From contig OZ257149.1 of the NCBI GenBank assembly GCA_965279085.1, forward strand, positions 1,364,001 through 1,428,000: a DNA stretch of 64,000 bases, given 5' to 3'. The notes under the pieces are model-generated. The model had not been told where the DNA came from and did no database searches. It saw only the letters and a program-made list of their open reading frames with translations. Shown in pieces: positions 1-8,388 of the stretch (within the stretch, counting starts at the first letter, position 1; each line of letters begins with the position of its first letter). The position numbers were made by a program, and so were the translations under genes. Origin of the DNA: UBA7672 sp965279085. GTDB taxonomy: Bacteria; Pseudomonadota; Alphaproteobacteria; Caulobacterales; Hyphomonadaceae.

Positions 1-2151
1 GAAGTCTCCTCCGGTTCGCTCCTTCTCCAGTCGTCGACGCCGGGTCGCTATGTCGAGGCGCCGCTTGTCGCCGCCGACGTGAAGATGGACATCGCCGGCC
101 CGGTCATCCGGACCAAGCTGACCCAGCGCTTCACCAACCCGACCGACCAGTGGGTGGAAGGTGTCTACGCCTTCCCCCTGCCGGAAGACGCGGCGGTGGA
201 CACGCTGAGGATCGTCATCGGCGACCGCTTCATCGAAGGCGACATCAAGGAGCGCCAGGAAGCCCGCGTGATCTACGAGCAGGCCGTTGCAAGCGGCCAG
301 CGCGCGGGTCTCGTCGAGGAAGAGCGCCCCAACCTATTCACCACCTCGCTGGCCAATATCGGCCCGGGCGAGACGGTGGCGATCCAGATCGAGTTCCAGG
401 ACAAGGCCCGTCTTGACAATGGTGTCTGGTCGACCCGCTTCCCGCTGGTCATCGCGCCCCGCTATAACCCGCCGGCCACGTTCGGCCTGACGGCTGACCG
501 CAGCGGCCGCGCGCTTTCCGTCACCAATCCGGTGCCGGACCGCGACCGCACCACGCCGCCGGTGCTGCACCCGGCCCAGGAGCCTTCGGGCGCCGAAGGC
601 CTGCGCCTGCCTGTGTCGTTCGACATTTCGCTGGAAGCCGGCGTTCCGCTGGCCAGCATCTCGTCGCAGACCCACGGCCTGACGATTACCAAGCCGGACG
701 CCGACAGCGCACATATCTCGCTGAAGGACAGTGAAGTCCCCGCGGACCGTGACTTTGTTCTCTCGTGGAAGCCGGAGCCCGCCAAGGCCCCGACCGCCAG
801 CCTGTTCCGGGAAGAACGAAATGGCGAGGAATACCTGCTCGCCGTCGTGAACCCACCGGCGATCAAGGTTGCCGGCCAGCGCCGCGACCGGGAGACGATC
901 TTCGTGATTGACAACTCGGGCTCGATGTCGGGCGACTCCATGGATCAGGCCAAACAGGGCTTGCTGCTCGCTCTCGACCGCCTTGCGCCGACGGACGAGT
1001 TCAACATCGTCCGTTTCGACGACACGATGGAGCTGGTCTTCCAGACTGCGGTTCCGGCCAACGAGCAAAACCTCGCCCGCGCCCGCCGCTTCGTTTCCAA
1101 CCTCGAAGCGAACGGTGGCACGGAAATGCTGCCTGCCCTTCAGGCCGCGCTGGTCGATCCAGACAAGGGCAACAAGGAGGAAGTGCGCCAGGTCGTATTC
1201 ATCACGGACGGCGCTATCGGCAACGAGGACCAGCTCTTCGCAGCCATCCATGACGGTCTCGGCCGCTCGCGCCTGTTCACGGTCGGCATCGGCTCCGCGC
1301 CGAACGCCTACTTCATGACTCGCGCCGCCCGCCAGGGCCGGGGCACGTTCACCTACATGGACGACGTCACCAAGGTCGCCGAGCAGTCCGCGAAACTCTT
1401 CGCCGCGCTCGAAAACCCGGTGATGACGGACCTGGAAGTGAAACTCCCGACCGGCGCCGCCGACGCCTACCCGTCGCCTCTGCCGGACCTCTATGCCGGT
1501 GAGCCGGTGACGCTCGTCCTGCGCGCCAAGGACCTGAAGGGTGACCTCACCCTCTCGGGCAGGCTCAACGGATCAAGCTGGAGCCAGACCTTCTCAGTCG
1601 CAGATGCGGCGGCGTCGAAAGGCGTCTCGCAACTCTGGGCCCGCGCCAAGATCTCGGGCTTCGAGGAGAGCCGCTATTCCGGCATGAGTATGGAGGATGT
1701 CGACAAGGGCGTGCTCCAGACCGCGCTGGACTTCCACCTCGTCTCCCGCCTCACCAGCCTGGTCGCCGTCGACAAGACGCCTGCGCGCCCGGCTGGCGAG
1801 AAGCTGGATACGCGTCAGATCGCCAGCATGCTGCCCAAGGGCTGGGACTTCGGAAAGGTCTTCGGACCGCAAGCTGAAGCCCGCGCCCTGCGCTTCGACC
1901 GCCTGCCCGACGGCGTCATGCAGAAGATCAACGCCCGCTCTACCGAGGAGAAGGCCAAGCAGGAACAGGACCTCGCCCTGCCCGGCACGGCTTCGGGCTG
2001 GGAAATGATGCTCGCCTTCGGTCTTTCGCTCTTCGTGTTCGGCGCCGCCCTTCTGCGGCGCGGACGTTCGGCCATCGGCCTCCGGGGACAGGCTTTAACA
2101 GCCAGTGTCGGGTCGATGCGCTCAACGTCCGCCCGTGAAGGCGAAGGCTAG
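1..2151 (+). CDS. Marine proteobacterial sortase target protein (VIT + vWA, LPGTA anchor), 5' end outside window
   Basis: Open from base 1; the GTG at 79 is internal, because residues before it read on without a break into the family's usual N-terminal region. A VIT (inter-alpha-trypsin) domain lies at about 60-480. A vWA domain follows, with MIDAS residues DNSGS at 910-924. The C-terminus has LPGTA at 1978-1992, a hydrophobic segment and an RRGR cluster, which is a sortase sorting signal. About 30 residues follow the membrane segment, a longer tail than is typical. The family (TIGR03788 type) is known as a usually single sortase substrate in Gram-negatives, encoded beside a dedicated sortase, as here. 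It is presumably exported and processed or anchored at the inner-membrane face of the envelope; its actual function is unknown. Confidence 0.93.
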   Translation, partial: EVSSGSLLLQSSTPGRYVEAPLVAADVKMDIAGPVIRTKLTQRFTNPTDQWVEGVYAFPLPEDAAVDTLRIVIGDRFIEGDIKERQEARVIYEQAVASGQRAGLVEEERPNLFTTSLANIGPGETVAIQIEFQDKARLDNGVWSTRFPLVIAPRYNPPATFGLTADRSGRALSVTNPVPDRDRTTPPVLHPAQEPSGAEGLRLPVSFDISLEAGVPLASISSQTHGLTITKPDADSAHISLKDSEVPADRDFVLSWKPEPAKAPTASLFREERNGEEYLLAVVNPPAIKVAGQRRDRETIFVIDNSGSMSGDSMDQAKQGLLLALDRLAPTDEFNIVRFDDTMELVFQTAVPANEQNLARARRFVSNLEANGGTEMLPALQAALVDPDKGNKEEVRQVVFITDGAIGNEDQLFAAIHDGLGRSRLFTVGIGSAPNAYFMTRAARQGRGTFTYMDDVTKVAEQSAKLFAALENPVMTDLEVKLPTGAADAYPSPLPDLYAGEPVTLVLRAKDLKGDLTLSGRLNGSSWSQTFSVADAAASKGVSQLWARAKISGFEESRYSGMSMEDVDKGVLQTALDFHLVSRLTSLVAVDKTPARPAGEKLDTRQIASMLPKGWDFGKVFGPQAEARALRFDRLPDGVMQKINARSTEEKAKQEQDLALPGTASGWEMMLAFGLSLFVFGAALLRRGRSAIGLRGQALTASVGSMRSTSAREGEG

Positions 2152-2158
2152 CCGGCGG

Positions 2159-2195
2159 CCCGCTCTCCCGGTTTCTCCGCCTCCGGGAGGGCGGG
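2159..2195 (+). promoter_or_regulatory. Stem-loop between sortase substrate and sortase genes
   Basis: CCCGC-T-CTCCCGG (2159-2171) pairs with CCGGGAG-G-GCGGG (2183-2195), giving 12 base pairs with one mismatch and an 11-nt loop. No T-run follows, so it is not a canonical terminator. It could attenuate or stabilise the transcript and set the substrate:sortase ratio. That role is inference. Confidence 0.5.
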
Positions 2196-2217
2196 CTCGA
2201 ATTTCTGGGAGATGAAC

Positions 2218-2919
2218 ATGCTCAGCTGGTTCATGCGCACGGGCGCCTACATGGCGACGGATCATCCGACGAACGGCGAAGCTGTCGTCCGCAATCGCGC
2301 GCCCGCGAAACCGAAATCAGTCTCCACGCGTTCCCTGTCCGCACTCGCAATCCTGATTGCGGGCGCGCTCATTGCCGTTCAGGCGCTCTACATCCCGGCC
2401 AAGGCGCAAGTCGCCCAGGTCCTCATGTCCAGCGCCTGGGAGCGTCAGCTCTCAACCGGCAATCCCGCGCGACCTTGGCCGTGGGCGGATTTCACGCCCA
2501 CGGCCAAGCTCTCTTTCCCGAAGCAGAACCGCAATGTGCTGGCGCTCACCGAAGCCGCCGGCGAAAGCCTCGCCTTCGGCCCGACGCTCATGGCCGCCTC
2601 CGTCACGCCCGGCGAGCGCGGCGTCGCCGTGTTCGCGGCCCATCGCGACACGCACTTCTCGTTCCTTGGCGAGGTGAAACCGGGCGACGAGATCGAGGTG
2701 CAGACGCCCAAAGGGGCTCGCACCTTCCGCGTCACCGGCGCTGAGATCGTCCGCTGGGACCAATCAGGCATCCAGACGCATGACGGCGGCCAGCCGCGCA
2801 TCGCGCTCGTGACGTGCTGGCCGCTCGACGCGAAGACGCCCGGCCCGATGCGCTATGTCGTCTGGGCCGAACTCGTCAGCCCGGAACAACCTTCAGCTTC
2901 CACGCCGTCTCAGGCTTGA
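2218..2919 (+). CDS. Class GN (marine proteobacterial) sortase
   Basis: Cysteine transpeptidase expected to cleave the LPGTA motif of the preceding gene product. About 233 residues, with an N-terminal hydrophobic anchor (ALAILIAGALIAVQALY) and then the sortase core. The catalytic triad is visible as His142 (AAHRDTHF), Cys200 (VTCWPL) and Arg212 (PMRYVVW). ATG 2218 is preferred because GGGAG (2207-2211) is then 6 nt upstream; the alternative ATG 2212 touches that site. It lies 66 bp after its substrate gene in the same direction, with a stem-loop between. Its 3' end overlaps the converging M16 peptidase gene by 44 bp. Confidence 0.94.
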   Translation: MLSWFMRTGAYMATDHPTNGEAVVRNRAPAKPKSVSTRSLSALAILIAGALIAVQALYIPAKAQVAQVLMSSAWERQLSTGNPARPWPWADFTPTAKLSFPKQNRNVLALTEAAGESLAFGPTLMAASVTPGERGVAVFAAHRDTHFSFLGEVKPGDEIEVQTPKGARTFRVTGAEIVRWDQSGIQTHDGGQPRIALVTCWPLDAKTPGPMRYVVWAELVSPEQPSASTPSQA

Positions 2920-5761
2920 GCCATTTCTTGGCAGCAGCCTGGATGTCCGCCGGTGTGATGCTGGCGTAGTCTGAGCCCTCGCTGCGCAGATATTCCATCC
3001 CGCTCGGATCGTCGTGCGCGTTGCCGAGCAGTTCCATCCAGTAGCCGACGGCGCTGGTGTAGGCGCGGCGATACTGTTCGATCTTCGGCCCGACGATGCG
3101 CTGGATTTCCGAATCCGGCACGGGGTTTGTCGCCATGTCAGTCGCGATCTGCTGGATCTGCTTCTGCACGTCGTCGATGGTTTCCGGCGGCACCTCGATG
3201 GCGAGACCGATGAAGCCGTAGTCCGGCAGGAAGGTCGAGAAATCGACCGTCTCCATCGGCGAGTAGGTCGCCCCGCCCTCGCTGCGGAATTTCCGCGTGG
3301 CATTGTCGCGCAGCATCTGCGCCAGCACCATACCGATCCGCTCTTCGCGGATGTTCTTGAAGGCGCCGGCATAGGTCGGCCAGCCGATCAGCGCATAGCC
3401 TTGGTCCGGACGGCCCTTGTGCGGCAACGTGGTCGTGCCTGGTTTCGGGAACTTTACGTCGCGCATGCCTTTCGGCTCCGCGATCGGCTTGCGCGCCGGC
3501 AGGGCGCCGAGCGTCTTGGCCACTTCCTGGATGGTCGTCTCGACGCCGACATCGCCGACGACGATCACCTCGATCGGTGAATTATCGACGATCGGTTTGA
3601 TGTACTTGACCGAATCTTCCGCCTTCCAGGTGTCGCGCTGGTGCTTGGAGTTGATGGTCCAGCGCAGGTCGCCCGAGTGCAGCAGCGCATCGAGTTCGCG
3701 CTCCAGCACGCCGGACGGCGTGAGCTTCAGCGACGCATCAGCCTGGTCGGACGCCTGCATCCACGACGGCCAGTCATCGGCGCGATAGGCCGAGTCCGCG
3801 ATCATCGCGGTCATGATCTGCATCTGCAGCGGCAAGTCCTCGCGCGTGGCGATGTTCATGTTGTCGAGCGCGTAGGCGTCATCCAGCGTGCGCGCGATGG
3901 CGCCGGCCCTGCGGCCCGCCAGCGTGCGCGACTGCTCGGTCGGCGTCAGCTTCTTCAGACCGCCCGACGACCACAGCGACAGGCCCATGTCGGATGCGTC
4001 GATCACATTCATCGGCATCTGCAGCCTGCCCCAGCCCATGCGAACGCGAACGCTGATGAGGTCCTTGTTCGTCGGCATCGGCTTGATCGTCAGCTTCACG
4101 CCGTTCTCGAAGCGAACCAGCGTGACGTTGAGATCGGGGATCAGGTTGCGCTCGGCGACGACACCGGGCGTTCCGAAGTCGGTGTAAGGCCATGGCTTCA
4201 CAGCATCGGGCTTGTACGGCGTGACGGCTGCGTTCCAGGCGTTGTTGAACGCCGTGCGCAACGCCTGTTCGCCACCCTTCGGCGGCTCGCTGCCGCGATA
4301 GAGAAGGTCCGGCTTGGGATTGGAGGCGAAGCGCGCTTTCAGGGCAGCGTTTACTTCGGCCAGCGTGATGGTCGGCATCTGCTCCATCAGCAGCGTATGC
4401 GACTGCTGAAGCGAGATGAACGGAACATCCGCTGCGATGTAGTCGAGCGCGGATTCGACCAGCGAGACGGATGTGCCGGTACGACCACGCTCCGCCTCGC
4501 GCTTGGATGCCTCGATGCGCAGGGCGATCTGGCGATCAAGCTCATCCTGCGTCACACCATACTGCACGGCCTGACGGTGCGCCTTCACCATCACGTCGAT
4601 GGTCTTGGCGACATCCGTCACGCGCGCGGACGAGGCGATCTCGCCATTCCACACGTGCGAGACGGCAGACGGCGACGCGCTGCCGATGACGGCGGCGGGC
4701 TTGCCGGCCGCATCGTTGAGGCCAGCCATGCGGCGCGCGACGATGCCGGCGCCGAGCTGTTCGATAAGGCTGCGGCGGACTTCTGCTCTGGTCGGCGAGC
4801 GGTCCTGATAGGGTTCAAACCAGCGCAGCATGATGCTGGTGTCGGGCGCGCCTGCGGTGACGAGCATGGAGACGTCGGGCGAGGCGGGCTTGGTCATCAC
4901 GGGCTTGGGGTCCACGCCCGGCGTGCCACGACCTTTCCAATCGCCGAATTGCGTAGCGATCTGCGGGATCAGCGTCTGCACGTTCACGTCGCCAACGATC
5001 ACGAGCGTGGCGCGCTCAGGACGGTAATAGGCGTCATAGAAGCCGCGAACGGTTTCCGGCGTGACGGTCTCGATCACGCTGCGCAGGCCGATTGGCGGGC
5101 GGCCATAGGGATGGTCGCCGAGTTGCAGGCGCAGCAGGGCCTTTGAAGCTTCGAGGCCCGGGCCGGCGCGCGACCTTTCCTCCGCGAGCACGACGCCGCG
5201 CTCCACATTCAGGGCATCCGGCGCGATCAGCATTGCGCTGACAACCTGGCGGATCACCGAGAGGCCGGTCTGGATGGAAACCGGATCGTTGCGGGAAAGG
5301 TCGAACTGGAAGGTCGTGCGGTCCGGCCCGGTGGATGCGTTCACGTCGGAGCCCATCTGCAGGCCGAGGTTCTCGAGCTGCCGGTTCAGTTCGCCATCCG
5401 GATAGAGTTCCGTGCCACGGAATGCGAGGTGCTCGAGGAAGTGGGCGACGCCCTCTTCGCCCGACCGTTCCTGCATGGAACCCGCATCGATCACCATCCG
5501 CATCGCCACCTGGCGCGGCGGGGTGTAATTGCGCAGAACGAGATAGCGCATGCCGTTCGGCAGCGTGCCGATGATGTAATCCGGATCGTGCGGCAGGTCG
5601 CCCTTGTCGCGCGCCCACTGCGACGCGGGCGCCGGCGCGGCGGACTGCGCGAGCTGCACCGTCTGGGTCTGCTGCGCGGAGGCAACAAGCGCCCCTGCCG
5701 CCGCAGCCGCCACAAACCCGGTGGCAACCCAACCGGCGACACGTTTCACAAGCAGCCTCAT
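2876..5761 (-). CDS. M16 (insulinase-type) zinc peptidase, exported
   Basis: About 961 residues with a signal peptide (MRLLVKRVAG..., hydrophobic to about residue 28). The first M16 domain has the inverted zinc motif HFLEH at about 107-111, and the distal metal-ligand glutamate is probably in the VVLAEERSR segment. A second M16-like half lacks the motif, as is normal for two-domain members. The frame is open further upstream to 5971, but the ATG at 5761 has a strong GGGAGG 4 nt away and a signal peptide directly after it. Probably degrades peptides in the periplasm. The 3' ends of this gene and the sortase overlap convergently by 44 bp. Confidence 0.9.
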   Translation of the reverse strand: MRLLVKRVAGWVATGFVAAAAAGALVASAQQTQTVQLAQSAAPAPASQWARDKGDLPHDPDYIIGTLPNGMRYLVLRNYTPPRQVAMRMVIDAGSMQERSGEEGVAHFLEHLAFRGTELYPDGELNRQLENLGLQMGSDVNASTGPDRTTFQFDLSRNDPVSIQTGLSVIRQVVSAMLIAPDALNVERGVVLAEERSRAGPGLEASKALLRLQLGDHPYGRPPIGLRSVIETVTPETVRGFYDAYYRPERATLVIVGDVNVQTLIPQIATQFGDWKGRGTPGVDPKPVMTKPASPDVSMLVTAGAPDTSIMLRWFEPYQDRSPTRAEVRRSLIEQLGAGIVARRMAGLNDAAGKPAAVIGSASPSAVSHVWNGEIASSARVTDVAKTIDVMVKAHRQAVQYGVTQDELDRQIALRIEASKREAERGRTGTSVSLVESALDYIAADVPFISLQQSHTLLMEQMPTITLAEVNAALKARFASNPKPDLLYRGSEPPKGGEQALRTAFNNAWNAAVTPYKPDAVKPWPYTDFGTPGVVAERNLIPDLNVTLVRFENGVKLTIKPMPTNKDLISVRVRMGWGRLQMPMNVIDASDMGLSLWSSGGLKKLTPTEQSRTLAGRRAGAIARTLDDAYALDNMNIATREDLPLQMQIMTAMIADSAYRADDWPSWMQASDQADASLKLTPSGVLERELDALLHSGDLRWTINSKHQRDTWKAEDSVKYIKPIVDNSPIEVIVVGDVGVETTIQEVAKTLGALPARKPIAEPKGMRDVKFPKPGTTTLPHKGRPDQGYALIGWPTYAGAFKNIREERIGMVLAQMLRDNATRKFRSEGGATYSPMETVDFSTFLPDYGFIGLAIEVPPETIDDVQKQIQQIATDMATNPVPDSEIQRIVGPKIEQYRRAYTSAVGYWMELLGNAHDDPSGMEYLRSEGSDYASITPADIQAAAKKWLKPETAWKLKVVPG

Positions 5762-5838
5762 CAAACCTCCCGGGGACATCCGGCGAACCTGCACTCCACC
5801 CGTTTTTAGGGCCCGTGCGCAAGCCTCGAACGCTGTCG

Positions 5839-6234
5839 TTATGCCTCGTCCTGCACCCGTTTCGCGAGCGTTTTTGGCGCCATGGTGCAATAGCTCTGCT
5901 TCATCCAGCCTTTCAGGGTCGGCAGTTCGGCAAGGACGTCGTCCTCTGCGTCGAAATGCGCAATCACCCAATTGTGCTGTTTGAACCAGCCTTTGCTCTC
6001 GCGGACGAAGTACAGGTCCTGAACCATTTCGGCAGAAATGGGCAATTTCACGATCATCGTGAGTTCATTCGGCTGCTCGTTCCTGTCTCCGAATACGAAG
6101 AACATCTTCGAGCGGACCTTGAGCACTCGCGTGGTCGCCCAGCCGGGACCCACGGACGTCTCCGGTAGGGACAGGCCGAACTTCGTCAGTTCGGCTTCCG
6201 CCTTTTGCTGTGGCGTCGTCTTCCGGGGCGGCAT
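5839..6234 (-). CDS. MmcQ/YjbR family protein
   Basis: 131 residues matching the YjbR (CyaY-like fold) family; typical stretches are the GWATTRVLKVRSKMFFVF segment and the C-terminal SYCTMAPKTLAKR. Family members are small cytoplasmic proteins, sometimes called DNA-binding, with no settled function. The start ATG overlaps the stop of the upstream DUF1194 gene by one base (TGATG), so the two are probably translationally coupled. Confidence 0.85.
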   Translation of the reverse strand: MPPRKTTPQQKAEAELTKFGLSLPETSVGPGWATTRVLKVRSKMFFVFGDRNEQPNELTMIVKLPISAEMVQDLYFVRESKGWFKQHNWVIAHFDAEDDVLAELPTLKGWMKQSYCTMAPKTLAKRVQDEA

Positions 6235-7133
6235 CAGGGGAATCTGCCACCTTCGCGCATGGCACGAGCCTTCTCGCCGGCCAGGCAGTCCGACTTCTCG
6301 GTGGGTAGTCGCAGCTGCGCCCTCACGACGCCCGGCGACACGACCTCGCGCGCATCCGCATACTGCACCGGCGCCGCATTCGGCTCGATCTCAAGGTAGG
6401 CGATCTCGAGCACCAGCTTCTTCCGGATGGTCGCCGAGAGTTGCTTCAGGTCGAACACCGGCGCGATGAAGGCGCCCTCGCCGCCGATCACGCAATGCTT
6501 GTAGTAGCGGTCGAGGTTAGGGATATCGATGCCGCCGCCCCACGGATTGGGTCCGCTGCCATATCCGCCCTGCCCGTCGGAGTGCAGCATGATCGGCAGG
6601 CCGTTGATGTTGATCTTCTGCGACAGCACGAAATCACGCGCGTTGGTGACCGGCATGCCGGCATTGTTGGCGCCATCGCCCGACACATCGATCACCTGCC
6701 GGATAGAAGCGATGTCGTTCCCGCTGATCAGCTTCTCGGCTTCGTAGAGCGCCGTCGAAATCGACGTGCGCCGCTCGCCATAGATCGGCTCGGCCGCCAG
6801 CCGGTCGGCAAAATCGTTCGCCGACTTGGCGCCGTCGATGATCGTCCACGGGATCACCTGCCGCGCATCGTTCGCCCATTCCATGTAGGTGACGGCGATC
6901 CGTCCGTGCGGGCCGCTGACCAGCGCGTTGATCACGTCCTTATGCCGGAAGGCGGAGACATAGCCGTCGCGCTGCAGCGTATGCTCGTCCTCGTCCATCG
7001 AGCGCGAGATATCGACCGCCAGCACAAGTTCGAGATCGACCGTCGCCATGGGCTTCTGCGCGCCCGCATCGCCCAGCGCGATTGCAACGACGGCAGCTGG
7101 AACAGCGAGCATCGAACGGATGAGCGGCGTCAT
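6234..7133 (-). CDS. DUF1194 family exported vWA-domain protein
   Basis: 299 residues with a signal peptide (cleavage probably after GDAGA near residue 25). The vWA fold fills most of the rest, with MIDAS residues D41-S43-S45 in AVDISRSM, followed by the DUF1194-type RQVIDVSGDGANN segment. It is a predicted periplasmic metal-ion-dependent binding protein; the partner is unknown. It forms a coupled pair with the downstream MmcQ/YjbR gene. GGAG precedes the ATG. It diverges from the haem-motif lipoprotein gene across 152 bp. Confidence 0.85.
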   Translation of the reverse strand: MTPLIRSMLAVPAAVVAIALGDAGAQKPMATVDLELVLAVDISRSMDEDEHTLQRDGYVSAFRHKDVINALVSGPHGRIAVTYMEWANDARQVIPWTIIDGAKSANDFADRLAAEPIYGERRTSISTALYEAEKLISGNDIASIRQVIDVSGDGANNAGMPVTNARDFVLSQKININGLPIMLHSDGQGGYGSGPNPWGGGIDIPNLDRYYKHCVIGGEGAFIAPVFDLKQLSATIRKKLVLEIAYLEIEPNAAPVQYADAREVVSPGVVRAQLRLPTEKSDCLAGEKARAMREGGRFP

Positions 7134-7285
7134 GAGGCTCTCCTTCGGATGACGCAGCGTGACGGCGATAACCCTTCATGCCAAGCGGGAAAACATCACG
7201 AAGCCATGAGGATTCGTCGATCCGGCGCCGTTTGACCAGCGCACCCAAGGAGGCGTACGCATAGGTCATTCAGGGGAGTCGGATC

Positions 7286-7924
7286 ATGCGCCTTTCATAC
7301 TTGGCCGCCGCCATCGGACTTGGCGTTCTCACGGCCTGCGTCGCCGCCACGCCGGAACAGGCGCCGGCCCAGTCCATCGCGGCCGATCCTGCGCCAAAGG
7401 TCCTCACGATCTCGGACGCCAGCTTCAGCTGCATCCGCGACCTGAAGGCGGTGCGCGGCTTCTATGTCGGCAACCTGCTCGGCGACGTGGATGCGTCGGT
7501 GGCCGTCGCGATGAAAGGCGAAGGCGACTATCCGCCGGGTTCCGTTGTCCAGCTCGTGCCCGGCGAAGCGATGGTGAAGCACGCGCCCGGCTTCAACGCC
7601 GCCACCAAGGACTGGGAGTTCTTCGAACTCGATGCTCTGCCCACCGGCACGAAGATCCGCGTCCGCGGCACGACCGAAGCGGTCAACCAGTTCGGCGGCA
7701 ACTGCCTCACCTGCCATGCGCAGGCCGAAGCCAAATACGACATGATCTGCGAACAGGGTCATGGCTGCGCGCCGATCCCGGTCACGCCTGTCATGGCGCG
7801 AGCCATCCAGAACACCGATCCGCGCTGCCCGAAGATCGACAACCTCCCGGCCGACCAGATCGCCGCGCTGCAACAGCTCGCCGCTTTCCGCGCCGCCGCC
7901 ACGCCGAAGCCGCCCGGAAACTAG
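7286..7924 (+). CDS. Putative lipoprotein with a haem-c (CxxCH) motif
   Basis: 212 residues. A lipoprotein signal ends in LTAC, with Cys19 as the lipidation site. A single CLTCH motif near residue 139 would bind one haem c if the protein is exported, which the lipobox supports. Further cysteines (CEQGHGC, DPRCPK) may form disulphides. No family was recognised with confidence; it could be a mono-haem electron carrier or a cytochrome-like domain protein. The start has GGGGAG 7 nt upstream. Confidence 0.75.
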   Translation: MRLSYLAAAIGLGVLTACVAATPEQAPAQSIAADPAPKVLTISDASFSCIRDLKAVRGFYVGNLLGDVDASVAVAMKGEGDYPPGSVVQLVPGEAMVKHAPGFNAATKDWEFFELDALPTGTKIRVRGTTEAVNQFGGNCLTCHAQAEAKYDMICEQGHGCAPIPVTPVMARAIQNTDPRCPKIDNLPADQIAALQQLAAFRAAATPKPPGN

Positions 7925-7960
7925 CCGCTCACAAACGAGTGTGCGGGTTCGCAAGCAGGC

Positions 7961-8010
7961 TTGACGCTTGATGATACACCTGTATGTTGGATTCAACATA
8001 CAGGTGTATC
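7961..8010 (+). promoter_or_regulatory. Promoter with overlapping 38-bp BlaI-type palindromic operator
   Basis: The arms GATACACCTGTATGTTG (7973-7989) and CAACATACAGGTGTATC (7994-8010) are exact inverse complements around a 4-nt centre. Each arm contains TACA-N2-TGTA, the half-site style bound by BlaI/MecI repressors. A sigma70-like TTGACG (7961-7966), 16-nt spacer and TATGTT (7983-7988) places the -10 box inside the operator. The right arm also supplies the Shine-Dalgarno AGGTG (8002-8006) for the ATG at 8011. Repressor binding would therefore block its own promoter. Confidence 0.85.
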
Positions 8011-8388
8011 ATGTCGATCAAGATATCCACCGCCGAAAGCCAGGTGATGGAGGAGCTGTGGAAACGCGGCCCCCTCTCGCCTGACGACATCATCGCCGCC
8101 GTCGGCCCCGCCAATGACTGGCAGGCAGGTACGGTGCGCACGCTGATCACGCGCCTCCTCGGCAAGAAGGCTATCGCGGGCAAGAAGGAAAAGGGCGGCT
8201 ATCTCTACCGCCCGCTGATCACACGCGAGGACTACGTCCAGGAGGAAAGCAAAGGCTTCCTCGACCGCATGTTCAAGGGCGAAGTCGCTCCGCTGGTGGC
8301 CCACCTCGCCCAGCACCGCGCGCTGACCGCGCGCGATCTCAAGAAACTCAAGAAGCTGATAGCGGAACTGGAGGATGGCGATGACTGA
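8011..8388 (+). CDS. BlaI/MecI/CopY-family transcriptional repressor
   Basis: About 125 residues. An N-terminal winged helix (ISTAESQVMEELWKRGPLSPDDI ... VRTLITRLLGKKAI) is followed by a dimerisation tail, the standard BlaI layout. The ATG at 8011 is chosen over 7984 because it starts at the conserved domain edge and has AGGTG 4 nt upstream; 7984 lies inside the operator. Predicted to repress itself and the overlapping M56 protease gene through the palindrome. BlaI-type repressors are inactivated by proteolysis set off by the partner membrane protease. Confidence 0.92.
   Translation: MSIKISTAESQVMEELWKRGPLSPDDIIAAVGPANDWQAGTVRTLITRLLGKKAIAGKKEKGGYLYRPLITREDYVQEESKGFLDRMFKGEVAPLVAHLAQHRALTARDLKKLKKLIAELEDGDD

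Noticed and set aside
334..1251. A 305-codon minus-strand frame inside the sortase-substrate gene
   Set aside because: It lies wholly within the VIT/vWA coding region and has shadow composition without family features.
5762..5971. N-terminal extension of the M16 peptidase to 5971
   Set aside because: The extension has no signal and overlaps the MmcQ/YjbR gene, while ATG 5761 has a strong Shine-Dalgarno and a signal peptide directly after it.
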